DNA of 5,782 nt. Source: Oscillospiraceae bacterium (GTDB lineage Bacteria; Bacillota; Clostridia; Oscillospirales; Oscillospiraceae). Made by a program: the position numbers and the translations under genes. The stretch spans positions 4,607 through 10,388 of the forward strand of contig WQRL01000035.1 of the NCBI GenBank assembly GCA_009786775.1. Reading direction: 5' to 3'. This document shows, piece after piece, positions 1-4,770 of the stretch; the stretch's first letter is position 1; every line of letters begins with the position of its first letter. The notes under the pieces were generated by a model. It was not told the DNA's origin, did not search any database, and worked only from the letters and a program-made list of their open reading frames with translations.

Positions 1-368
1 GGGATTCCCGCCAGAGTTTCCGTAGTCAAGCGGACGACTTTTACAAACCTGCTGCCGCGCTTGGCGTATTCCTGCAAGTAAATGGCGGAGAAAACACCTA
101 ATGGCACTGCGAGAATAAGCGACAGCCCCACCATCATAAGCGTGCCCACTAGGGCGGGGAAGAGGGACTGGTTTTCCATGGTGAACTGGAAGGCAAATAG
201 CGACGGGGTGAGGTACGGTACGCCGTTTACCAGCACATAACCGATTATGAACGCCATTACGGCGACAGTGGCTAAAATGGCGAGCCAAGTTAGCACAAAA
301 AGGCAGAAGTCAAGAGGCTTTCTGCGCTTAAATTTCAGAAAATCAGGAAATTTCAACTTACGCACCAT
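1..368 (-). CDS. pstA: Phosphate ABC transporter permease PstA, N-terminal part (gene cut by the window's left edge)
   Basis: This is one of the two membrane permease subunits of the high-affinity phosphate importer PstSCAB. The first 122 residues are visible, starting MVRKLKFPDF. A basic N-terminus precedes a first membrane segment at about residues 19-45. A short extracytoplasmic stretch follows, then a second membrane segment at about 72-92 (GTLMMVGLSLILAVPLG). The SAIYLQEYA...TTETLAGIP stretch at about 93-122 is typical of PstA/PstC permeases. The frame has no stop up to base 1. The ATG lies inside the end of pstC (11-bp overlap) and has no well-placed Shine-Dalgarno, only AAAAAGG directly against the ATG, so translation is probably coupled to pstC. 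The position right after pstC fits pstS-pstC-pstA; pstB and phoU would be expected beyond the edge but are not visible. The family call is firm. PstA rather than a second PstC rests mainly on order and on the EYA motif. Confidence 0.93.
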   Translation of the reverse strand, partial: MVRKLKFPDFLKFKRRKPLDFCLFVLTWLAILATVAVMAFIIGYVLVNGVPYLTPSLFAFQFTMENQSLFPALVGTLMMVGLSLILAVPLGVFSAIYLQEYAKRGSRFVKVVRLTTETLAGI

Positions 369-1236
369 CCTTTTTCTTCAAAAGTGAGAAAAGAGCGTTA
401 ATAATCATTATAAACACAAACAGCACAACGCCTGTGGCGATAAGGGCAGCCCTGTGCTCATCCGCCGCATAGCCGAGTTCCAAAATTACGTTCGCGGTGA
501 GGGTTCTAGTGCCGTATAGAAACTCATGAGGCATACGCAAAACGGCCTGGTTGCCGGCGACCATTCTAACGGCCATAGTTTCGCCTACTGCACGGCCGAC
601 ACCCAGTATTATTGAGGCCATAACGCCCGACTTAGCAGCGGGCAAAATAACCCAGAACACAGCCCTCTCGTGGCTTGCTCCCAGTGCGACTGCACCCTCG
701 TATATTTCGCGGGGCACGGCGCGCATGGCACTTTCGGAAATTGTTATTATAGTGGGCAAAATCATAATGCCCAGCAGTATAGAGGCTGTCAGTATGCTGC
801 TGCCGCTGCCGCCGAAGGTTTCCCTTACAAAAGGCACTAGTACCACCATTCCGAAATAGCCGTAGACGACGGAGGGGATGCCTGCCAGTAAGTTGATGGC
901 GGGTTTTAGAACCCTGTAAATAGGCATCGGGCATATTTCAGCCATGAACACCGCTGCGAAAATTCCTATAGGCACGCCGAACAAAATAGCTCCCGCAGTG
1001 ACATACAAAGAGCCCACAATCATGGGCAAAATGCCGAATCTTGGAGGATTCCAGGAGGGGCGCCAGTCAGTGCCTGTCAAAAATTCAAATATTCCGATAT
1101 CCCACATAGCAGGTAAGCCCTGCATAAACAGGAAGACGCAAATCAGCCCCACCGCTAAAATAGCGGCGGATGCTGATAGTGCAAATATTATTTTGGCTGC
1201 GAGCTCTTTATAAAAACCTAGCGAGCGTGTTCCCAT
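358..1236 (-). CDS. pstC: Phosphate ABC transporter permease PstC
   Basis: A 292-residue inner-membrane permease that pairs with PstA to form the phosphate channel of PstSCAB. Hydrophobic segments lie at about residues 13-38, 70-98, 117-137, 147-168, 203-226 and 262-286, giving the six spans expected. Family signatures are LAGIPSVVYG (117-126), the cytoplasmic EAA loop that docks with the PstB ATPase (EGAVALGAS...ILPAAKSG, 180-204) and GRAVGETMAV (214-223). Its length is usual for PstC. The start at 1236 is supported by GGAGAGG seven bases upstream, a site that lies inside the end of pstS. The gene begins 19 bp before pstS stops and ends 11 bp into pstA, so the three are almost certainly one transcript. 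The reading frame is intact and nothing in it looks unusual. Confidence 0.96.
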   Translation of the reverse strand: MGTRSLGFYKELAAKIIFALSASAAILAVGLICVFLFMQGLPAMWDIGIFEFLTGTDWRPSWNPPRFGILPMIVGSLYVTAGAILFGVPIGIFAAVFMAEICPMPIYRVLKPAINLLAGIPSVVYGYFGMVVLVPFVRETFGGSGSSILTASILLGIMILPTIITISESAMRAVPREIYEGAVALGASHERAVFWVILPAAKSGVMASIILGVGRAVGETMAVRMVAGNQAVLRMPHEFLYGTRTLTANVILELGYAADEHRAALIATGVVLFVFIMIINALFSLLKKKDGA

Positions 1237-2225
1237 GTTGTTACCTCTCCGAGGAAAATATCTCTAACCTCATCCATTGTAAGTCCCGCGATATCGTTGC
1301 TTGGGTTTACGATTACTGCGATACCGTCAATTGCGATGTCCAGGGGAGTCATGAACTCAAGTTCGCTATCTCTGAGGTCGCGGCTGGACATTGCGATGTC
1401 TGCAAGGCCATCTCTAACTGCGCTGATACCGTGGCCTGTGCCTGCACCATGGATGTCGATTGTCACGCCGGGGTTAATTTCGCGGTATGCCTCGCTCAGG
1501 CGCTGCATTAGTGAGTACAGTGAGGAAGAGCCGTTTATTACGATTGAGCCTGTAAGGCCGCTGCCTGCATAGTCGGGGGCACCTGTAGGGATTACAGGCA
1601 CATAGCCTCTGTCTGATACTACTCCTTGGCCTTGCGCTGAGAGGATGAAGTCTACGAAGTCTTGTGCTAATTCGCTTAGGCCTTCTTCGGTGTTGTAACC
1701 GATAAGGAATGGGCGGGCTATCGGGTATGCGCCGCTGAGCATGTTTTCTGTTGTGGGCTCAACGCCGTCGATTGGAAGGACTCTTACTCTGTCGTCTGCC
1801 AGAGATACACCTGTGGAAGCGTATCCGATTGCTCTTGGGTTTTCAGCAACGCTTGTCAGCATGACGCTTGTGCCTGGGGCAACTTCAGCTTCCATTGTGA
1901 TGTTGTCATTGCCTTCGATTGTGATGTCAACTATCTCTACGAATGCGCCGCGTGTTCCGCTGCCGTCTTCTCTAGTTACTACGCTGATTGGGCCGGTTAC
2001 TGCGGGTTCTACGGGTTCAGGTTCTGTCTCTGCTGGTGCTGTCTCTGCTGGTGCTGTAGTTGCAGGTGGTGTGGTTGCAGGTGGCGTGGTCGCGGGTGCT
2101 GTAGTCGCTGGTGGCGTATTTGCGGGTGCCGTAGTCGCTGGTGCTGGTGTCGTGTCACCGCCGCATGCCATAACCGCAAGTGAAAGGGCTAGTAGCAGGG
2201 TAATAAGTAAAATCGCTTTTTTCAT
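1218..2225 (-). CDS. pstS: Phosphate-binding lipoprotein PstS with circularly permuted domain order
   Basis: The extracytoplasmic solute-binding protein that captures phosphate for PstCAB. From the chosen start (335 aa) it has a lipoprotein signal (MKKAILLITLLLALSLAVMAC, lipobox Cys at residue 21), so it should be membrane-anchored. A Pro/Thr/Ala linker follows to about residue 77. The folded part then begins at VVTREDGSGTRGAF (82-95), which normally sits in the middle of PstS. It runs through IARPFLIGY and AQDFVDFILSAQGQGVVSDRGYVPV (to 211), normally the C-terminus. Only after a short linker comes GSIVINGSSSLYSLMQRLSEAY (226-247), then GAGTGHGIS (260-268), DIAMSSRDL (276-284) and IDGIAVIVN (299-307), normally the N-terminal half. 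The protein ends at TTWEHAR, where the canonical protein would continue into the GSGT loop. The parts needed for binding seem present, so it is probably functional. The start is set at 2225 because AAGGAG is 8 bases before this ATG but only 2 before the ATG at 2231; the latter would add MK. The identity is firm, and the permutation is read directly from motif order. Confidence 0.93.
   Translation of the reverse strand: MKKAILLITLLLALSLAVMACGGDTTPAPATTAPANTPPATTAPATTPPATTPPATTAPAETAPAETEPEPVEPAVTGPISVVTREDGSGTRGAFVEIVDITIEGNDNITMEAEVAPGTSVMLTSVAENPRAIGYASTGVSLADDRVRVLPIDGVEPTTENMLSGAYPIARPFLIGYNTEEGLSELAQDFVDFILSAQGQGVVSDRGYVPVIPTGAPDYAGSGLTGSIVINGSSSLYSLMQRLSEAYREINPGVTIDIHGAGTGHGISAVRDGLADIAMSSRDLRDSELEFMTPLDIAIDGIAVIVNPSNDIAGLTMDEVRDIFLGEVTTWEHAR
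1244..1250 (-). promoter_or_regulatory. Shine-Dalgarno of pstC, inside the pstS coding region
   Basis: GGAGAGG on the minus strand, seven bases before the pstC ATG. It lies within the last codons of pstS, so ribosomes finishing pstS pass over the pstC initiation site. It supports the 1236 start of pstC. Confidence 0.75.
2019..2138 (-). repeat. Eight tandem 15-bp units coding a Pro/Thr linker in PstS
   Basis: Eight consecutive five-residue units of the form A-[TNE]-T-[APE]-P (ATTAP, ANTPP, ATTAP, ATTPP, ATTPP, ATTAP, AETAP, AETEP) lie between the lipidated cysteine and the binding domain. At the DNA level the units are degenerate 15-mers that differ mostly in third positions and a few codons. 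The last units gain glutamate. The likely role is a flexible, extended tether that holds the binding domain off the membrane or through the wall. Such repeats can change length by slippage. Confidence 0.85.
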
Positions 2226-2233
2226 TTTCATTT

Positions 2234-2239
2234 CTCCTT
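2234..2239 (-). promoter_or_regulatory. Shine-Dalgarno that sets the pstS start
   Basis: AAGGAG on the minus strand. It lies 8 bases before the ATG at 2225 and only 2 bases before the in-frame ATG at 2231, so the downstream ATG is the likelier start and gives the usual MKK lipoprotein N-terminus. Confidence 0.7.
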
Positions 2240-2269
2240 CAAAATTTATCGAAACTGATTTACGTTCGT

Positions 2270-2275
2270 ATTTTA
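2270..2275 (-). promoter_or_regulatory. Putative -10 element of the pst operon promoter
   Basis: TAAAAT on the minus strand (5 of 6 matches to TATAAT), just downstream of the PHO-box repeats. There is no separate good -35: the nearest TTTACA is 14 bases upstream, too close for a standard spacer. This is usual for promoters where PhoP replaces the -35 contact. Transcription would begin near 2263, leaving a leader of about 38 bases. Confidence 0.5.
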
Positions 2276-2277
2276 GC

Positions 2278-2335
2278 AGTAATAGGTCATGTAAAATAGC
2301 AGTAAAGCGTAAGAGTTATGTAAAATCTATGTAAA
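2278..2335 (-). promoter_or_regulatory. PHO box: array of TTTACA-like PhoP-binding repeats before pstS
   Basis: Read on the minus strand, hexamers like TTTACA recur at about one helical turn: TTTACA (2335-2330), TTTACA (2324-2319, 11 bp on), CTTACG (2313-2308, 11 bp on, degenerate), TTTACT (2306-2301, shifted register), TTTACA (2295-2290, 11 bp on) and ATTACT (2283-2278, 12 bp on). Direct repeats of TT(A/T/C)ACA at 11-bp spacing are the known binding pattern of the Firmicute response regulator PhoP, which activates pst genes under phosphate starvation. The position upstream of pstS and beside a -10-like element fits. PhoP/PhoR genes are not in the window, so the regulator is inferred. Confidence 0.8.
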
Positions 2336-2340
2336 GCGCA

Positions 2341-2494
2341 AAGGCTCTCAAAAGCAGGTGCTCTAAGCAAAAACGGCCACAGCCGCAATAACGTAAACTC
2401 AAAGGAAATTAAATATTGCAAAGGTAGCGCATTTGTGATACAGTGGTCAAAATAGGTGCTTTCACCCCTGCCCTACACTGATTGGATGTTCTGT
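2341..2494. other. Divergent intergenic segment between the pst PHO box and glpP
   Basis: No gene is seen here. The segment is AT-rich, with a small GC inverted repeat (CGGC-CACA-GCCG at 2374-2385) and a possible weak glpP promoter (listed separately). No further TTTACA array faces glpP. Confidence 0.5.
2416..2444 (+). promoter_or_regulatory. Possible weak sigma-A-type promoter of glpP
   Basis: TTGCAA (2416-2421; 4 of 6 matches to TTGACA) and TACAGT (2439-2444; 4 of 6 matches to TATAAT) are separated by 17 bases. Transcription would start near 2451, about 44 bases before the preferred glpP start. The spacing is ideal but both hexamers are imperfect, so this is tentative. Confidence 0.35.
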
Positions 2495-3073
2495 ATGAGC
2501 TATGTGAGCAAGGATTCATTTAGAGAGCTGCTAAAGGATACTCCCATAATTTGTGCTATAAAATCTCAAGAAGATTTGGAGAAGGCACTTACATGTGAGA
2601 GCTTGATTGTGTTCATCTTGTTTGGAGATATGCTTACAATCAGGGAGATTGTGTCCAAGGTTAACAGCGCAAAGAAACTTGCATTTGTCCACGTAGACTT
2701 GATTGAAGGTTTTTCTTCGCGCACGGTAGTGGTGGACTATCTTGTAAAGAACATGCCTGTTTCTGGAATAATTTCCACCAAGCCCAATATTGTCCGAAGG
2801 GCGAAAGAAGCGGGTTTGTTCACTGTTTACCGCTTTTTTGCACTTGACTCTATGGCCTTTTGCAATATTATTGAGCAGGCGCACTACCATCACGCCGACG
2901 CAATTGAGATTTTGCCCGGCGGTATGCCAAAAGTGATTAAGAAATTATCAGCCATTACCCAAAAGCCTGTAATAGCCAGCGGGCTGATTAATGACAAAGA
3001 AGATGTGCTAAGCGCCATAAATGCAGGAGCCATGGCCATATCGTCCACAAACAACGCTGTCTGGGTGCTTTAG
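2495..3073 (+). CDS. glpP: GlpP family glycerol-3-phosphate-responsive antiterminator
   Basis: An RNA-binding regulator. In Bacillus subtilis GlpP, when loaded with glycerol-3-phosphate, lets transcription pass a terminator in glp leader RNAs and stabilises the mRNA. This 192-residue product matches the family along its length: PIICAIKSQEDLEKAL (17-32), FVHVDLIEG (64-72), GIISTK (91-96), VYRFFALDS (111-119), EILPGGMPKVI (138-148) and PVIASGLI (158-165), followed by the INAGAMAISSTNNAVW end. The HVDL, IIST, ELLPG-type and GG/SG-type motifs are those of its TIM-barrel phosphate-ligand site. The ATG at 2495 is preferred because it gives the usual N-terminal length; a GGATG lies about seven bases upstream but is a weak Shine-Dalgarno. 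The same frame is also open from a GTG at 2456 and an ATG at 2486. Downstream lie a terminator with a competing hairpin and then a GlpA-like gene, so the probable target is the adjacent leader. Confidence 0.9.
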   Translation: MSYVSKDSFRELLKDTPIICAIKSQEDLEKALTCESLIVFILFGDMLTIREIVSKVNSAKKLAFVHVDLIEGFSSRTVVVDYLVKNMPVSGIISTKPNIVRRAKEAGLFTVYRFFALDSMAFCNIIEQAHYHHADAIEILPGGMPKVIKKLSAITQKPVIASGLINDKEDVLSAINAGAMAISSTNNAVWVL

Positions 3074-3090
3074 TTAAAAAACCAATAAAA

Positions 3091-3113
3091 TATGCTGAGA
3101 GATGAGAAGCATA
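3091..3113 (+). promoter_or_regulatory. Candidate antiterminator hairpin, probable GlpP target in the leader RNA
   Basis: TATGCT (3091-3096) and AGCATA (3108-3113) form a perfect 6-bp stem around an 11-base purine-rich loop, GAGAGATGAGA. The 3' arm shares bases 3111-3113 with the 5' arm of the intrinsic terminator immediately downstream, so both cannot form fully at once. This is the layout of an antitermination switch. That GlpP binds it is inferred from its position straight after glpP and before a GlpA-like gene. Confidence 0.55.
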
Positions 3114-3155
3114 GAAATTACCCTTTTTTGAAAGGTGTTGTTTCTGTGTTTTTTT
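3111..3155 (+). terminator. Intrinsic terminator between glpP and the GlpA-like operon
   Basis: ATAGAAA (3111-3117) pairs with TTTCTGT (3141-3147; one G-U pair). The stem continues, after a mismatch, through AC/GT (3120-3121 with 3137-3138) and CCTTT/AAAGG (3122-3126 with 3131-3135) to a TTTG loop. One base is bulged. Seven T residues follow at 3149-3155. It begins about 38 bases after the glpP stop. It may end the glpP message, act as the regulated terminator of the downstream operon, or both. Confidence 0.75.
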
Positions 3156-3156
3156 G

Positions 3157-3220
3157 TTTACTAAAACGTAACTGTTTTACAGGCCTTAAAACGTCTTTAC
3201 TCAAGCAGTTTACGGGTAAA
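3157..3220 (+). repeat. Cluster of TTTAC elements in the untranslated leader
   Basis: The span 3156-3256 has no gene. TTTAC occurs at 3157, 3176, 3196 and 3209 (steps of 19, 20 and 13), and the last forms a dyad with GTAAA (TTTAC-GG-GTAAA, 3209-3220). TAAAACGT occurs twice (3162-3169 and 3187-3194). TAAAAC/GTTTTA (3162-3167, 3174-3179) can form a small AT-rich hairpin. No convincing promoter is seen; a TAAAAT at 3223 lacks a matching -35. The role is unknown: protein-binding half-sites are possible, but AT-rich chance cannot be excluded. Confidence 0.35.
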
Positions 3221-3271
3221 TCTAAAATATATCATGCTTCTAGCAAACTTTTTATTGGAGGGATAGCTTTG

Positions 3272-3331
3272 ATGAAAGCCACAAAAAATTTCCGCTTGGA
3301 AAAAGCCGCAGCAGAGGGGGCGACAGCATGA
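3272..3331 (+). CDS. Possible 19-residue leader peptide ahead of the GlpA-like gene
   Basis: A short frame encoding MKATKNFRLEKAAAEGATA begins 8 bases after GGAGGGA (3257-3263), the best-placed Shine-Dalgarno on this side of the window. Its TGA stop overlaps the next gene's ATG as ATGA, and it is in a different frame, so it is not an extension of that gene. The peptide is basic then alanine-rich and matches nothing I recognise. It could be a leader peptide that feeds ribosomes to the oxidoreductase start by coupling, or a leftover of a longer gene. The downstream gene also has its own Shine-Dalgarno, so coupling is not strictly needed. Expression is unproven. Confidence 0.4.
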   Translation: MKATKNFRLEKAAAEGATA

Positions 3332-4770
3332 AAATGATTGACGTTTTGATAATAGGCTGCGGAATTGCAGGGGTTTGTGCTGCATATGAGCTTTCGCGGT
3401 ACAACCTTTCTGTAACTGCAGTTGACAGGTTAAACGACATAGCGGCTGAAACTTCGCGTGCAAACAGCGGGATAGTTCACGCAGGTTACGATCCCCTGCC
3501 GGGCAGCCTGATGGCAAAGTTTAATGTGCGGGGAAACGAGCTCATGGGTGAGCTCTGCAAGAAGCTCGATGTCCCATTTAAGCGAAACGGTGCCCTGGTG
3601 CTCGGATTTGATGAGAGCGACGAAGAGATAATAGACAGGCTGTACCGCCAGGGGCTTAAGAGCGGCGTGCCAGTTGTTGAAATTTTATCAAGGCAAGAGG
3701 CTCTAAAGCTCGAACCAAACCTTTCTCCTGATTTAATCTGTGCCCTTCATGCCCCGGGTTCCGGCATTGTGTCGCCCTGGGAACTGGCAATTGCGCTGGC
3801 CGAAACAGCCGCACGCAACGGAGTTAACTTTTCTCTCAGTACCGAAGTTACTGCAATAAGCCGCACCAAAGAAGGGTATATAGTTAAGACAGACAAGGGC
3901 AGCTTTAATACCCGCGCCGTCGTCAATGCCGCTGGCCTTTATTGTGACATTGTCCACGGCTACCTCAAGGAGCCTGACTTTAAGGTAATGCCGAGCAGAG
4001 GCCAGTATTATCTTCTTGATAAATCCTCAAGCGGTATTGTAGCGCGGACGGTTTTTAGATGCCCTGACAAATCAGGCAAGGGCGCTCTTGTCTCCCCGAC
4101 AGTTCACGGCAACTTGCTTGTAGGCCCGAGCAGCGAAGGTGTCAGTTTGCGCGAAGATACCAGCACCGATGACCAGACTCTTGGAAATGTCCTAAAAGCC
4201 TGCCGGAAGCTGGTTCCTACACTTGAGGTGCGCGATAATATAAGGACATTTGCGGGCGTGCGCGCAGTGACAGATGTTGACGACTTTATAATCCGTGAGT
4301 CTGAGAAGAACTTCTTTGACCTCGCCGGGCTTAAATCCCCCGGCCTTGCCTCAGCTCCTGCCATAGCGGAGGAATTAATCAGGCTTATGGAAGTTTCGGG
4401 GCTGGAACTATCTTACAAGGAGAACTTTGCCGACAGGCGCGAAGTTGTGAGGTTCCGCTATTTAGACAGCGGGCAAAAAGCTGAGATAATACGCCAAAAT
4501 CCATCCTATGGCCGTATTATTTGCCGCTGTGAGAGCATAACCGAAGGCGAGATATTAGACGCATTTAACTCTCCCATACCGCCTGCAACCGTCGATGCAA
4601 TCAAGCGCAGATGCCATGCGGGGATGGGGCGGTGCCAAGGCGGGTTCTGTGCTCCCAAGGTTATATCCCTGATTACCAAACACTTTGGCACCGATCCGCG
4701 CGATGTGCTTAAAGGGCCGCAAGGCTCGTACATTATAACCGGGGAGAAGGGTCTGGAGGGCAGGTCATGA
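3328..4770 (+). CDS. GlpA-like FAD-dependent oxidoreductase with C-terminal BFD-type [2Fe-2S] domain
   Basis: A 480-residue flavoprotein, probably an anaerobic glycerol-3-phosphate dehydrogenase subunit that oxidises glycerol-3-phosphate to dihydroxyacetone phosphate. The N-terminal D-amino-acid-oxidase-type FAD domain shows GCGIAG (10-15), Asp33 at the end of the second strand, and ETSRANSGIVHAGYD (41-55), as in GlpA and L-2-hydroxyglutarate oxidases. The FAD fold continues through VVNAAGLYCD (198-207), SRGQYYLLD (223-231), VGPSSE (265-270) and AGVRAVTDVDDF (309-320), to LAGLKSPGLASAPAIAE (332-348). The C-terminal domain carries CRC (Cys399, Cys401) and GMGRCQGGFC (Cys436, Cys441), the CxC...CxxxxC ligand set of BFD-like [2Fe-2S] domains; an extra Cys429 lies just before. 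This suggests electron transfer to a partner protein. The start has GAGGGGG about 8 bases upstream; a second ATG two codons in is possible. The gene overlaps the next by ATGA. An L-2-hydroxyglutarate or other 2-hydroxyacid substrate is the main alternative; the glpP neighbour favours glycerol-3-phosphate. Confidence 0.85.
   Translation: MKMIDVLIIGCGIAGVCAAYELSRYNLSVTAVDRLNDIAAETSRANSGIVHAGYDPLPGSLMAKFNVRGNELMGELCKKLDVPFKRNGALVLGFDESDEEIIDRLYRQGLKSGVPVVEILSRQEALKLEPNLSPDLICALHAPGSGIVSPWELAIALAETAARNGVNFSLSTEVTAISRTKEGYIVKTDKGSFNTRAVVNAAGLYCDIVHGYLKEPDFKVMPSRGQYYLLDKSSSGIVARTVFRCPDKSGKGALVSPTVHGNLLVGPSSEGVSLREDTSTDDQTLGNVLKACRKLVPTLEVRDNIRTFAGVRAVTDVDDFIIRESEKNFFDLAGLKSPGLASAPAIAEELIRLMEVSGLELSYKENFADRREVVRFRYLDSGQKAEIIRQNPSYGRIICRCESITEGEILDAFNSPIPPATVDAIKRRCHAGMGRCQGGFCAPKVISLITKHFGTDPRDVLKGPQGSYIITGEKGLEGRS

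Noticed and set aside
1741..2334. A long plus-strand frame opposite pstS, rich in Val/Ala/Gly
   Set aside because: It is the mirror of the Pro/Thr repeat and the pstS codon bias, with no ribosome site and no family resemblance. pstS on the other strand is clearly the real gene.
2369..2385. A minus-strand hairpin CGGC-TGTG-GCCG followed by five Ts, as a possible terminator
   Set aside because: The stem is only four base pairs and no minus-strand gene ends there, so it is too weak to call.
2456..2494. The GTG at 2456 as the glpP start
   Set aside because: It would add 13 residues not seen in GlpP proteins I know, it starts about five bases after the likely transcription start, and it has no ribosome site.
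3210..3228. A promoter for the GlpA-like operon from TTTACG (3210) and TAAAAT (3223)
   Set aside because: The spacer would be only 7 bases, and no other -35 stands at 16-18 bases from TAAAAT. Read-through from the glpP side explains expression without it.
3092..3331. A 79-codon plus-strand frame running through the whole leader from the ATG at 3092
   Set aside because: Its first two thirds lie over the terminator and the AT-rich leader, it has no ribosome site at its ATG, and its composition is not protein-like. Only the last 19 codons, with their own strong ribosome site, are kept as a candidate.
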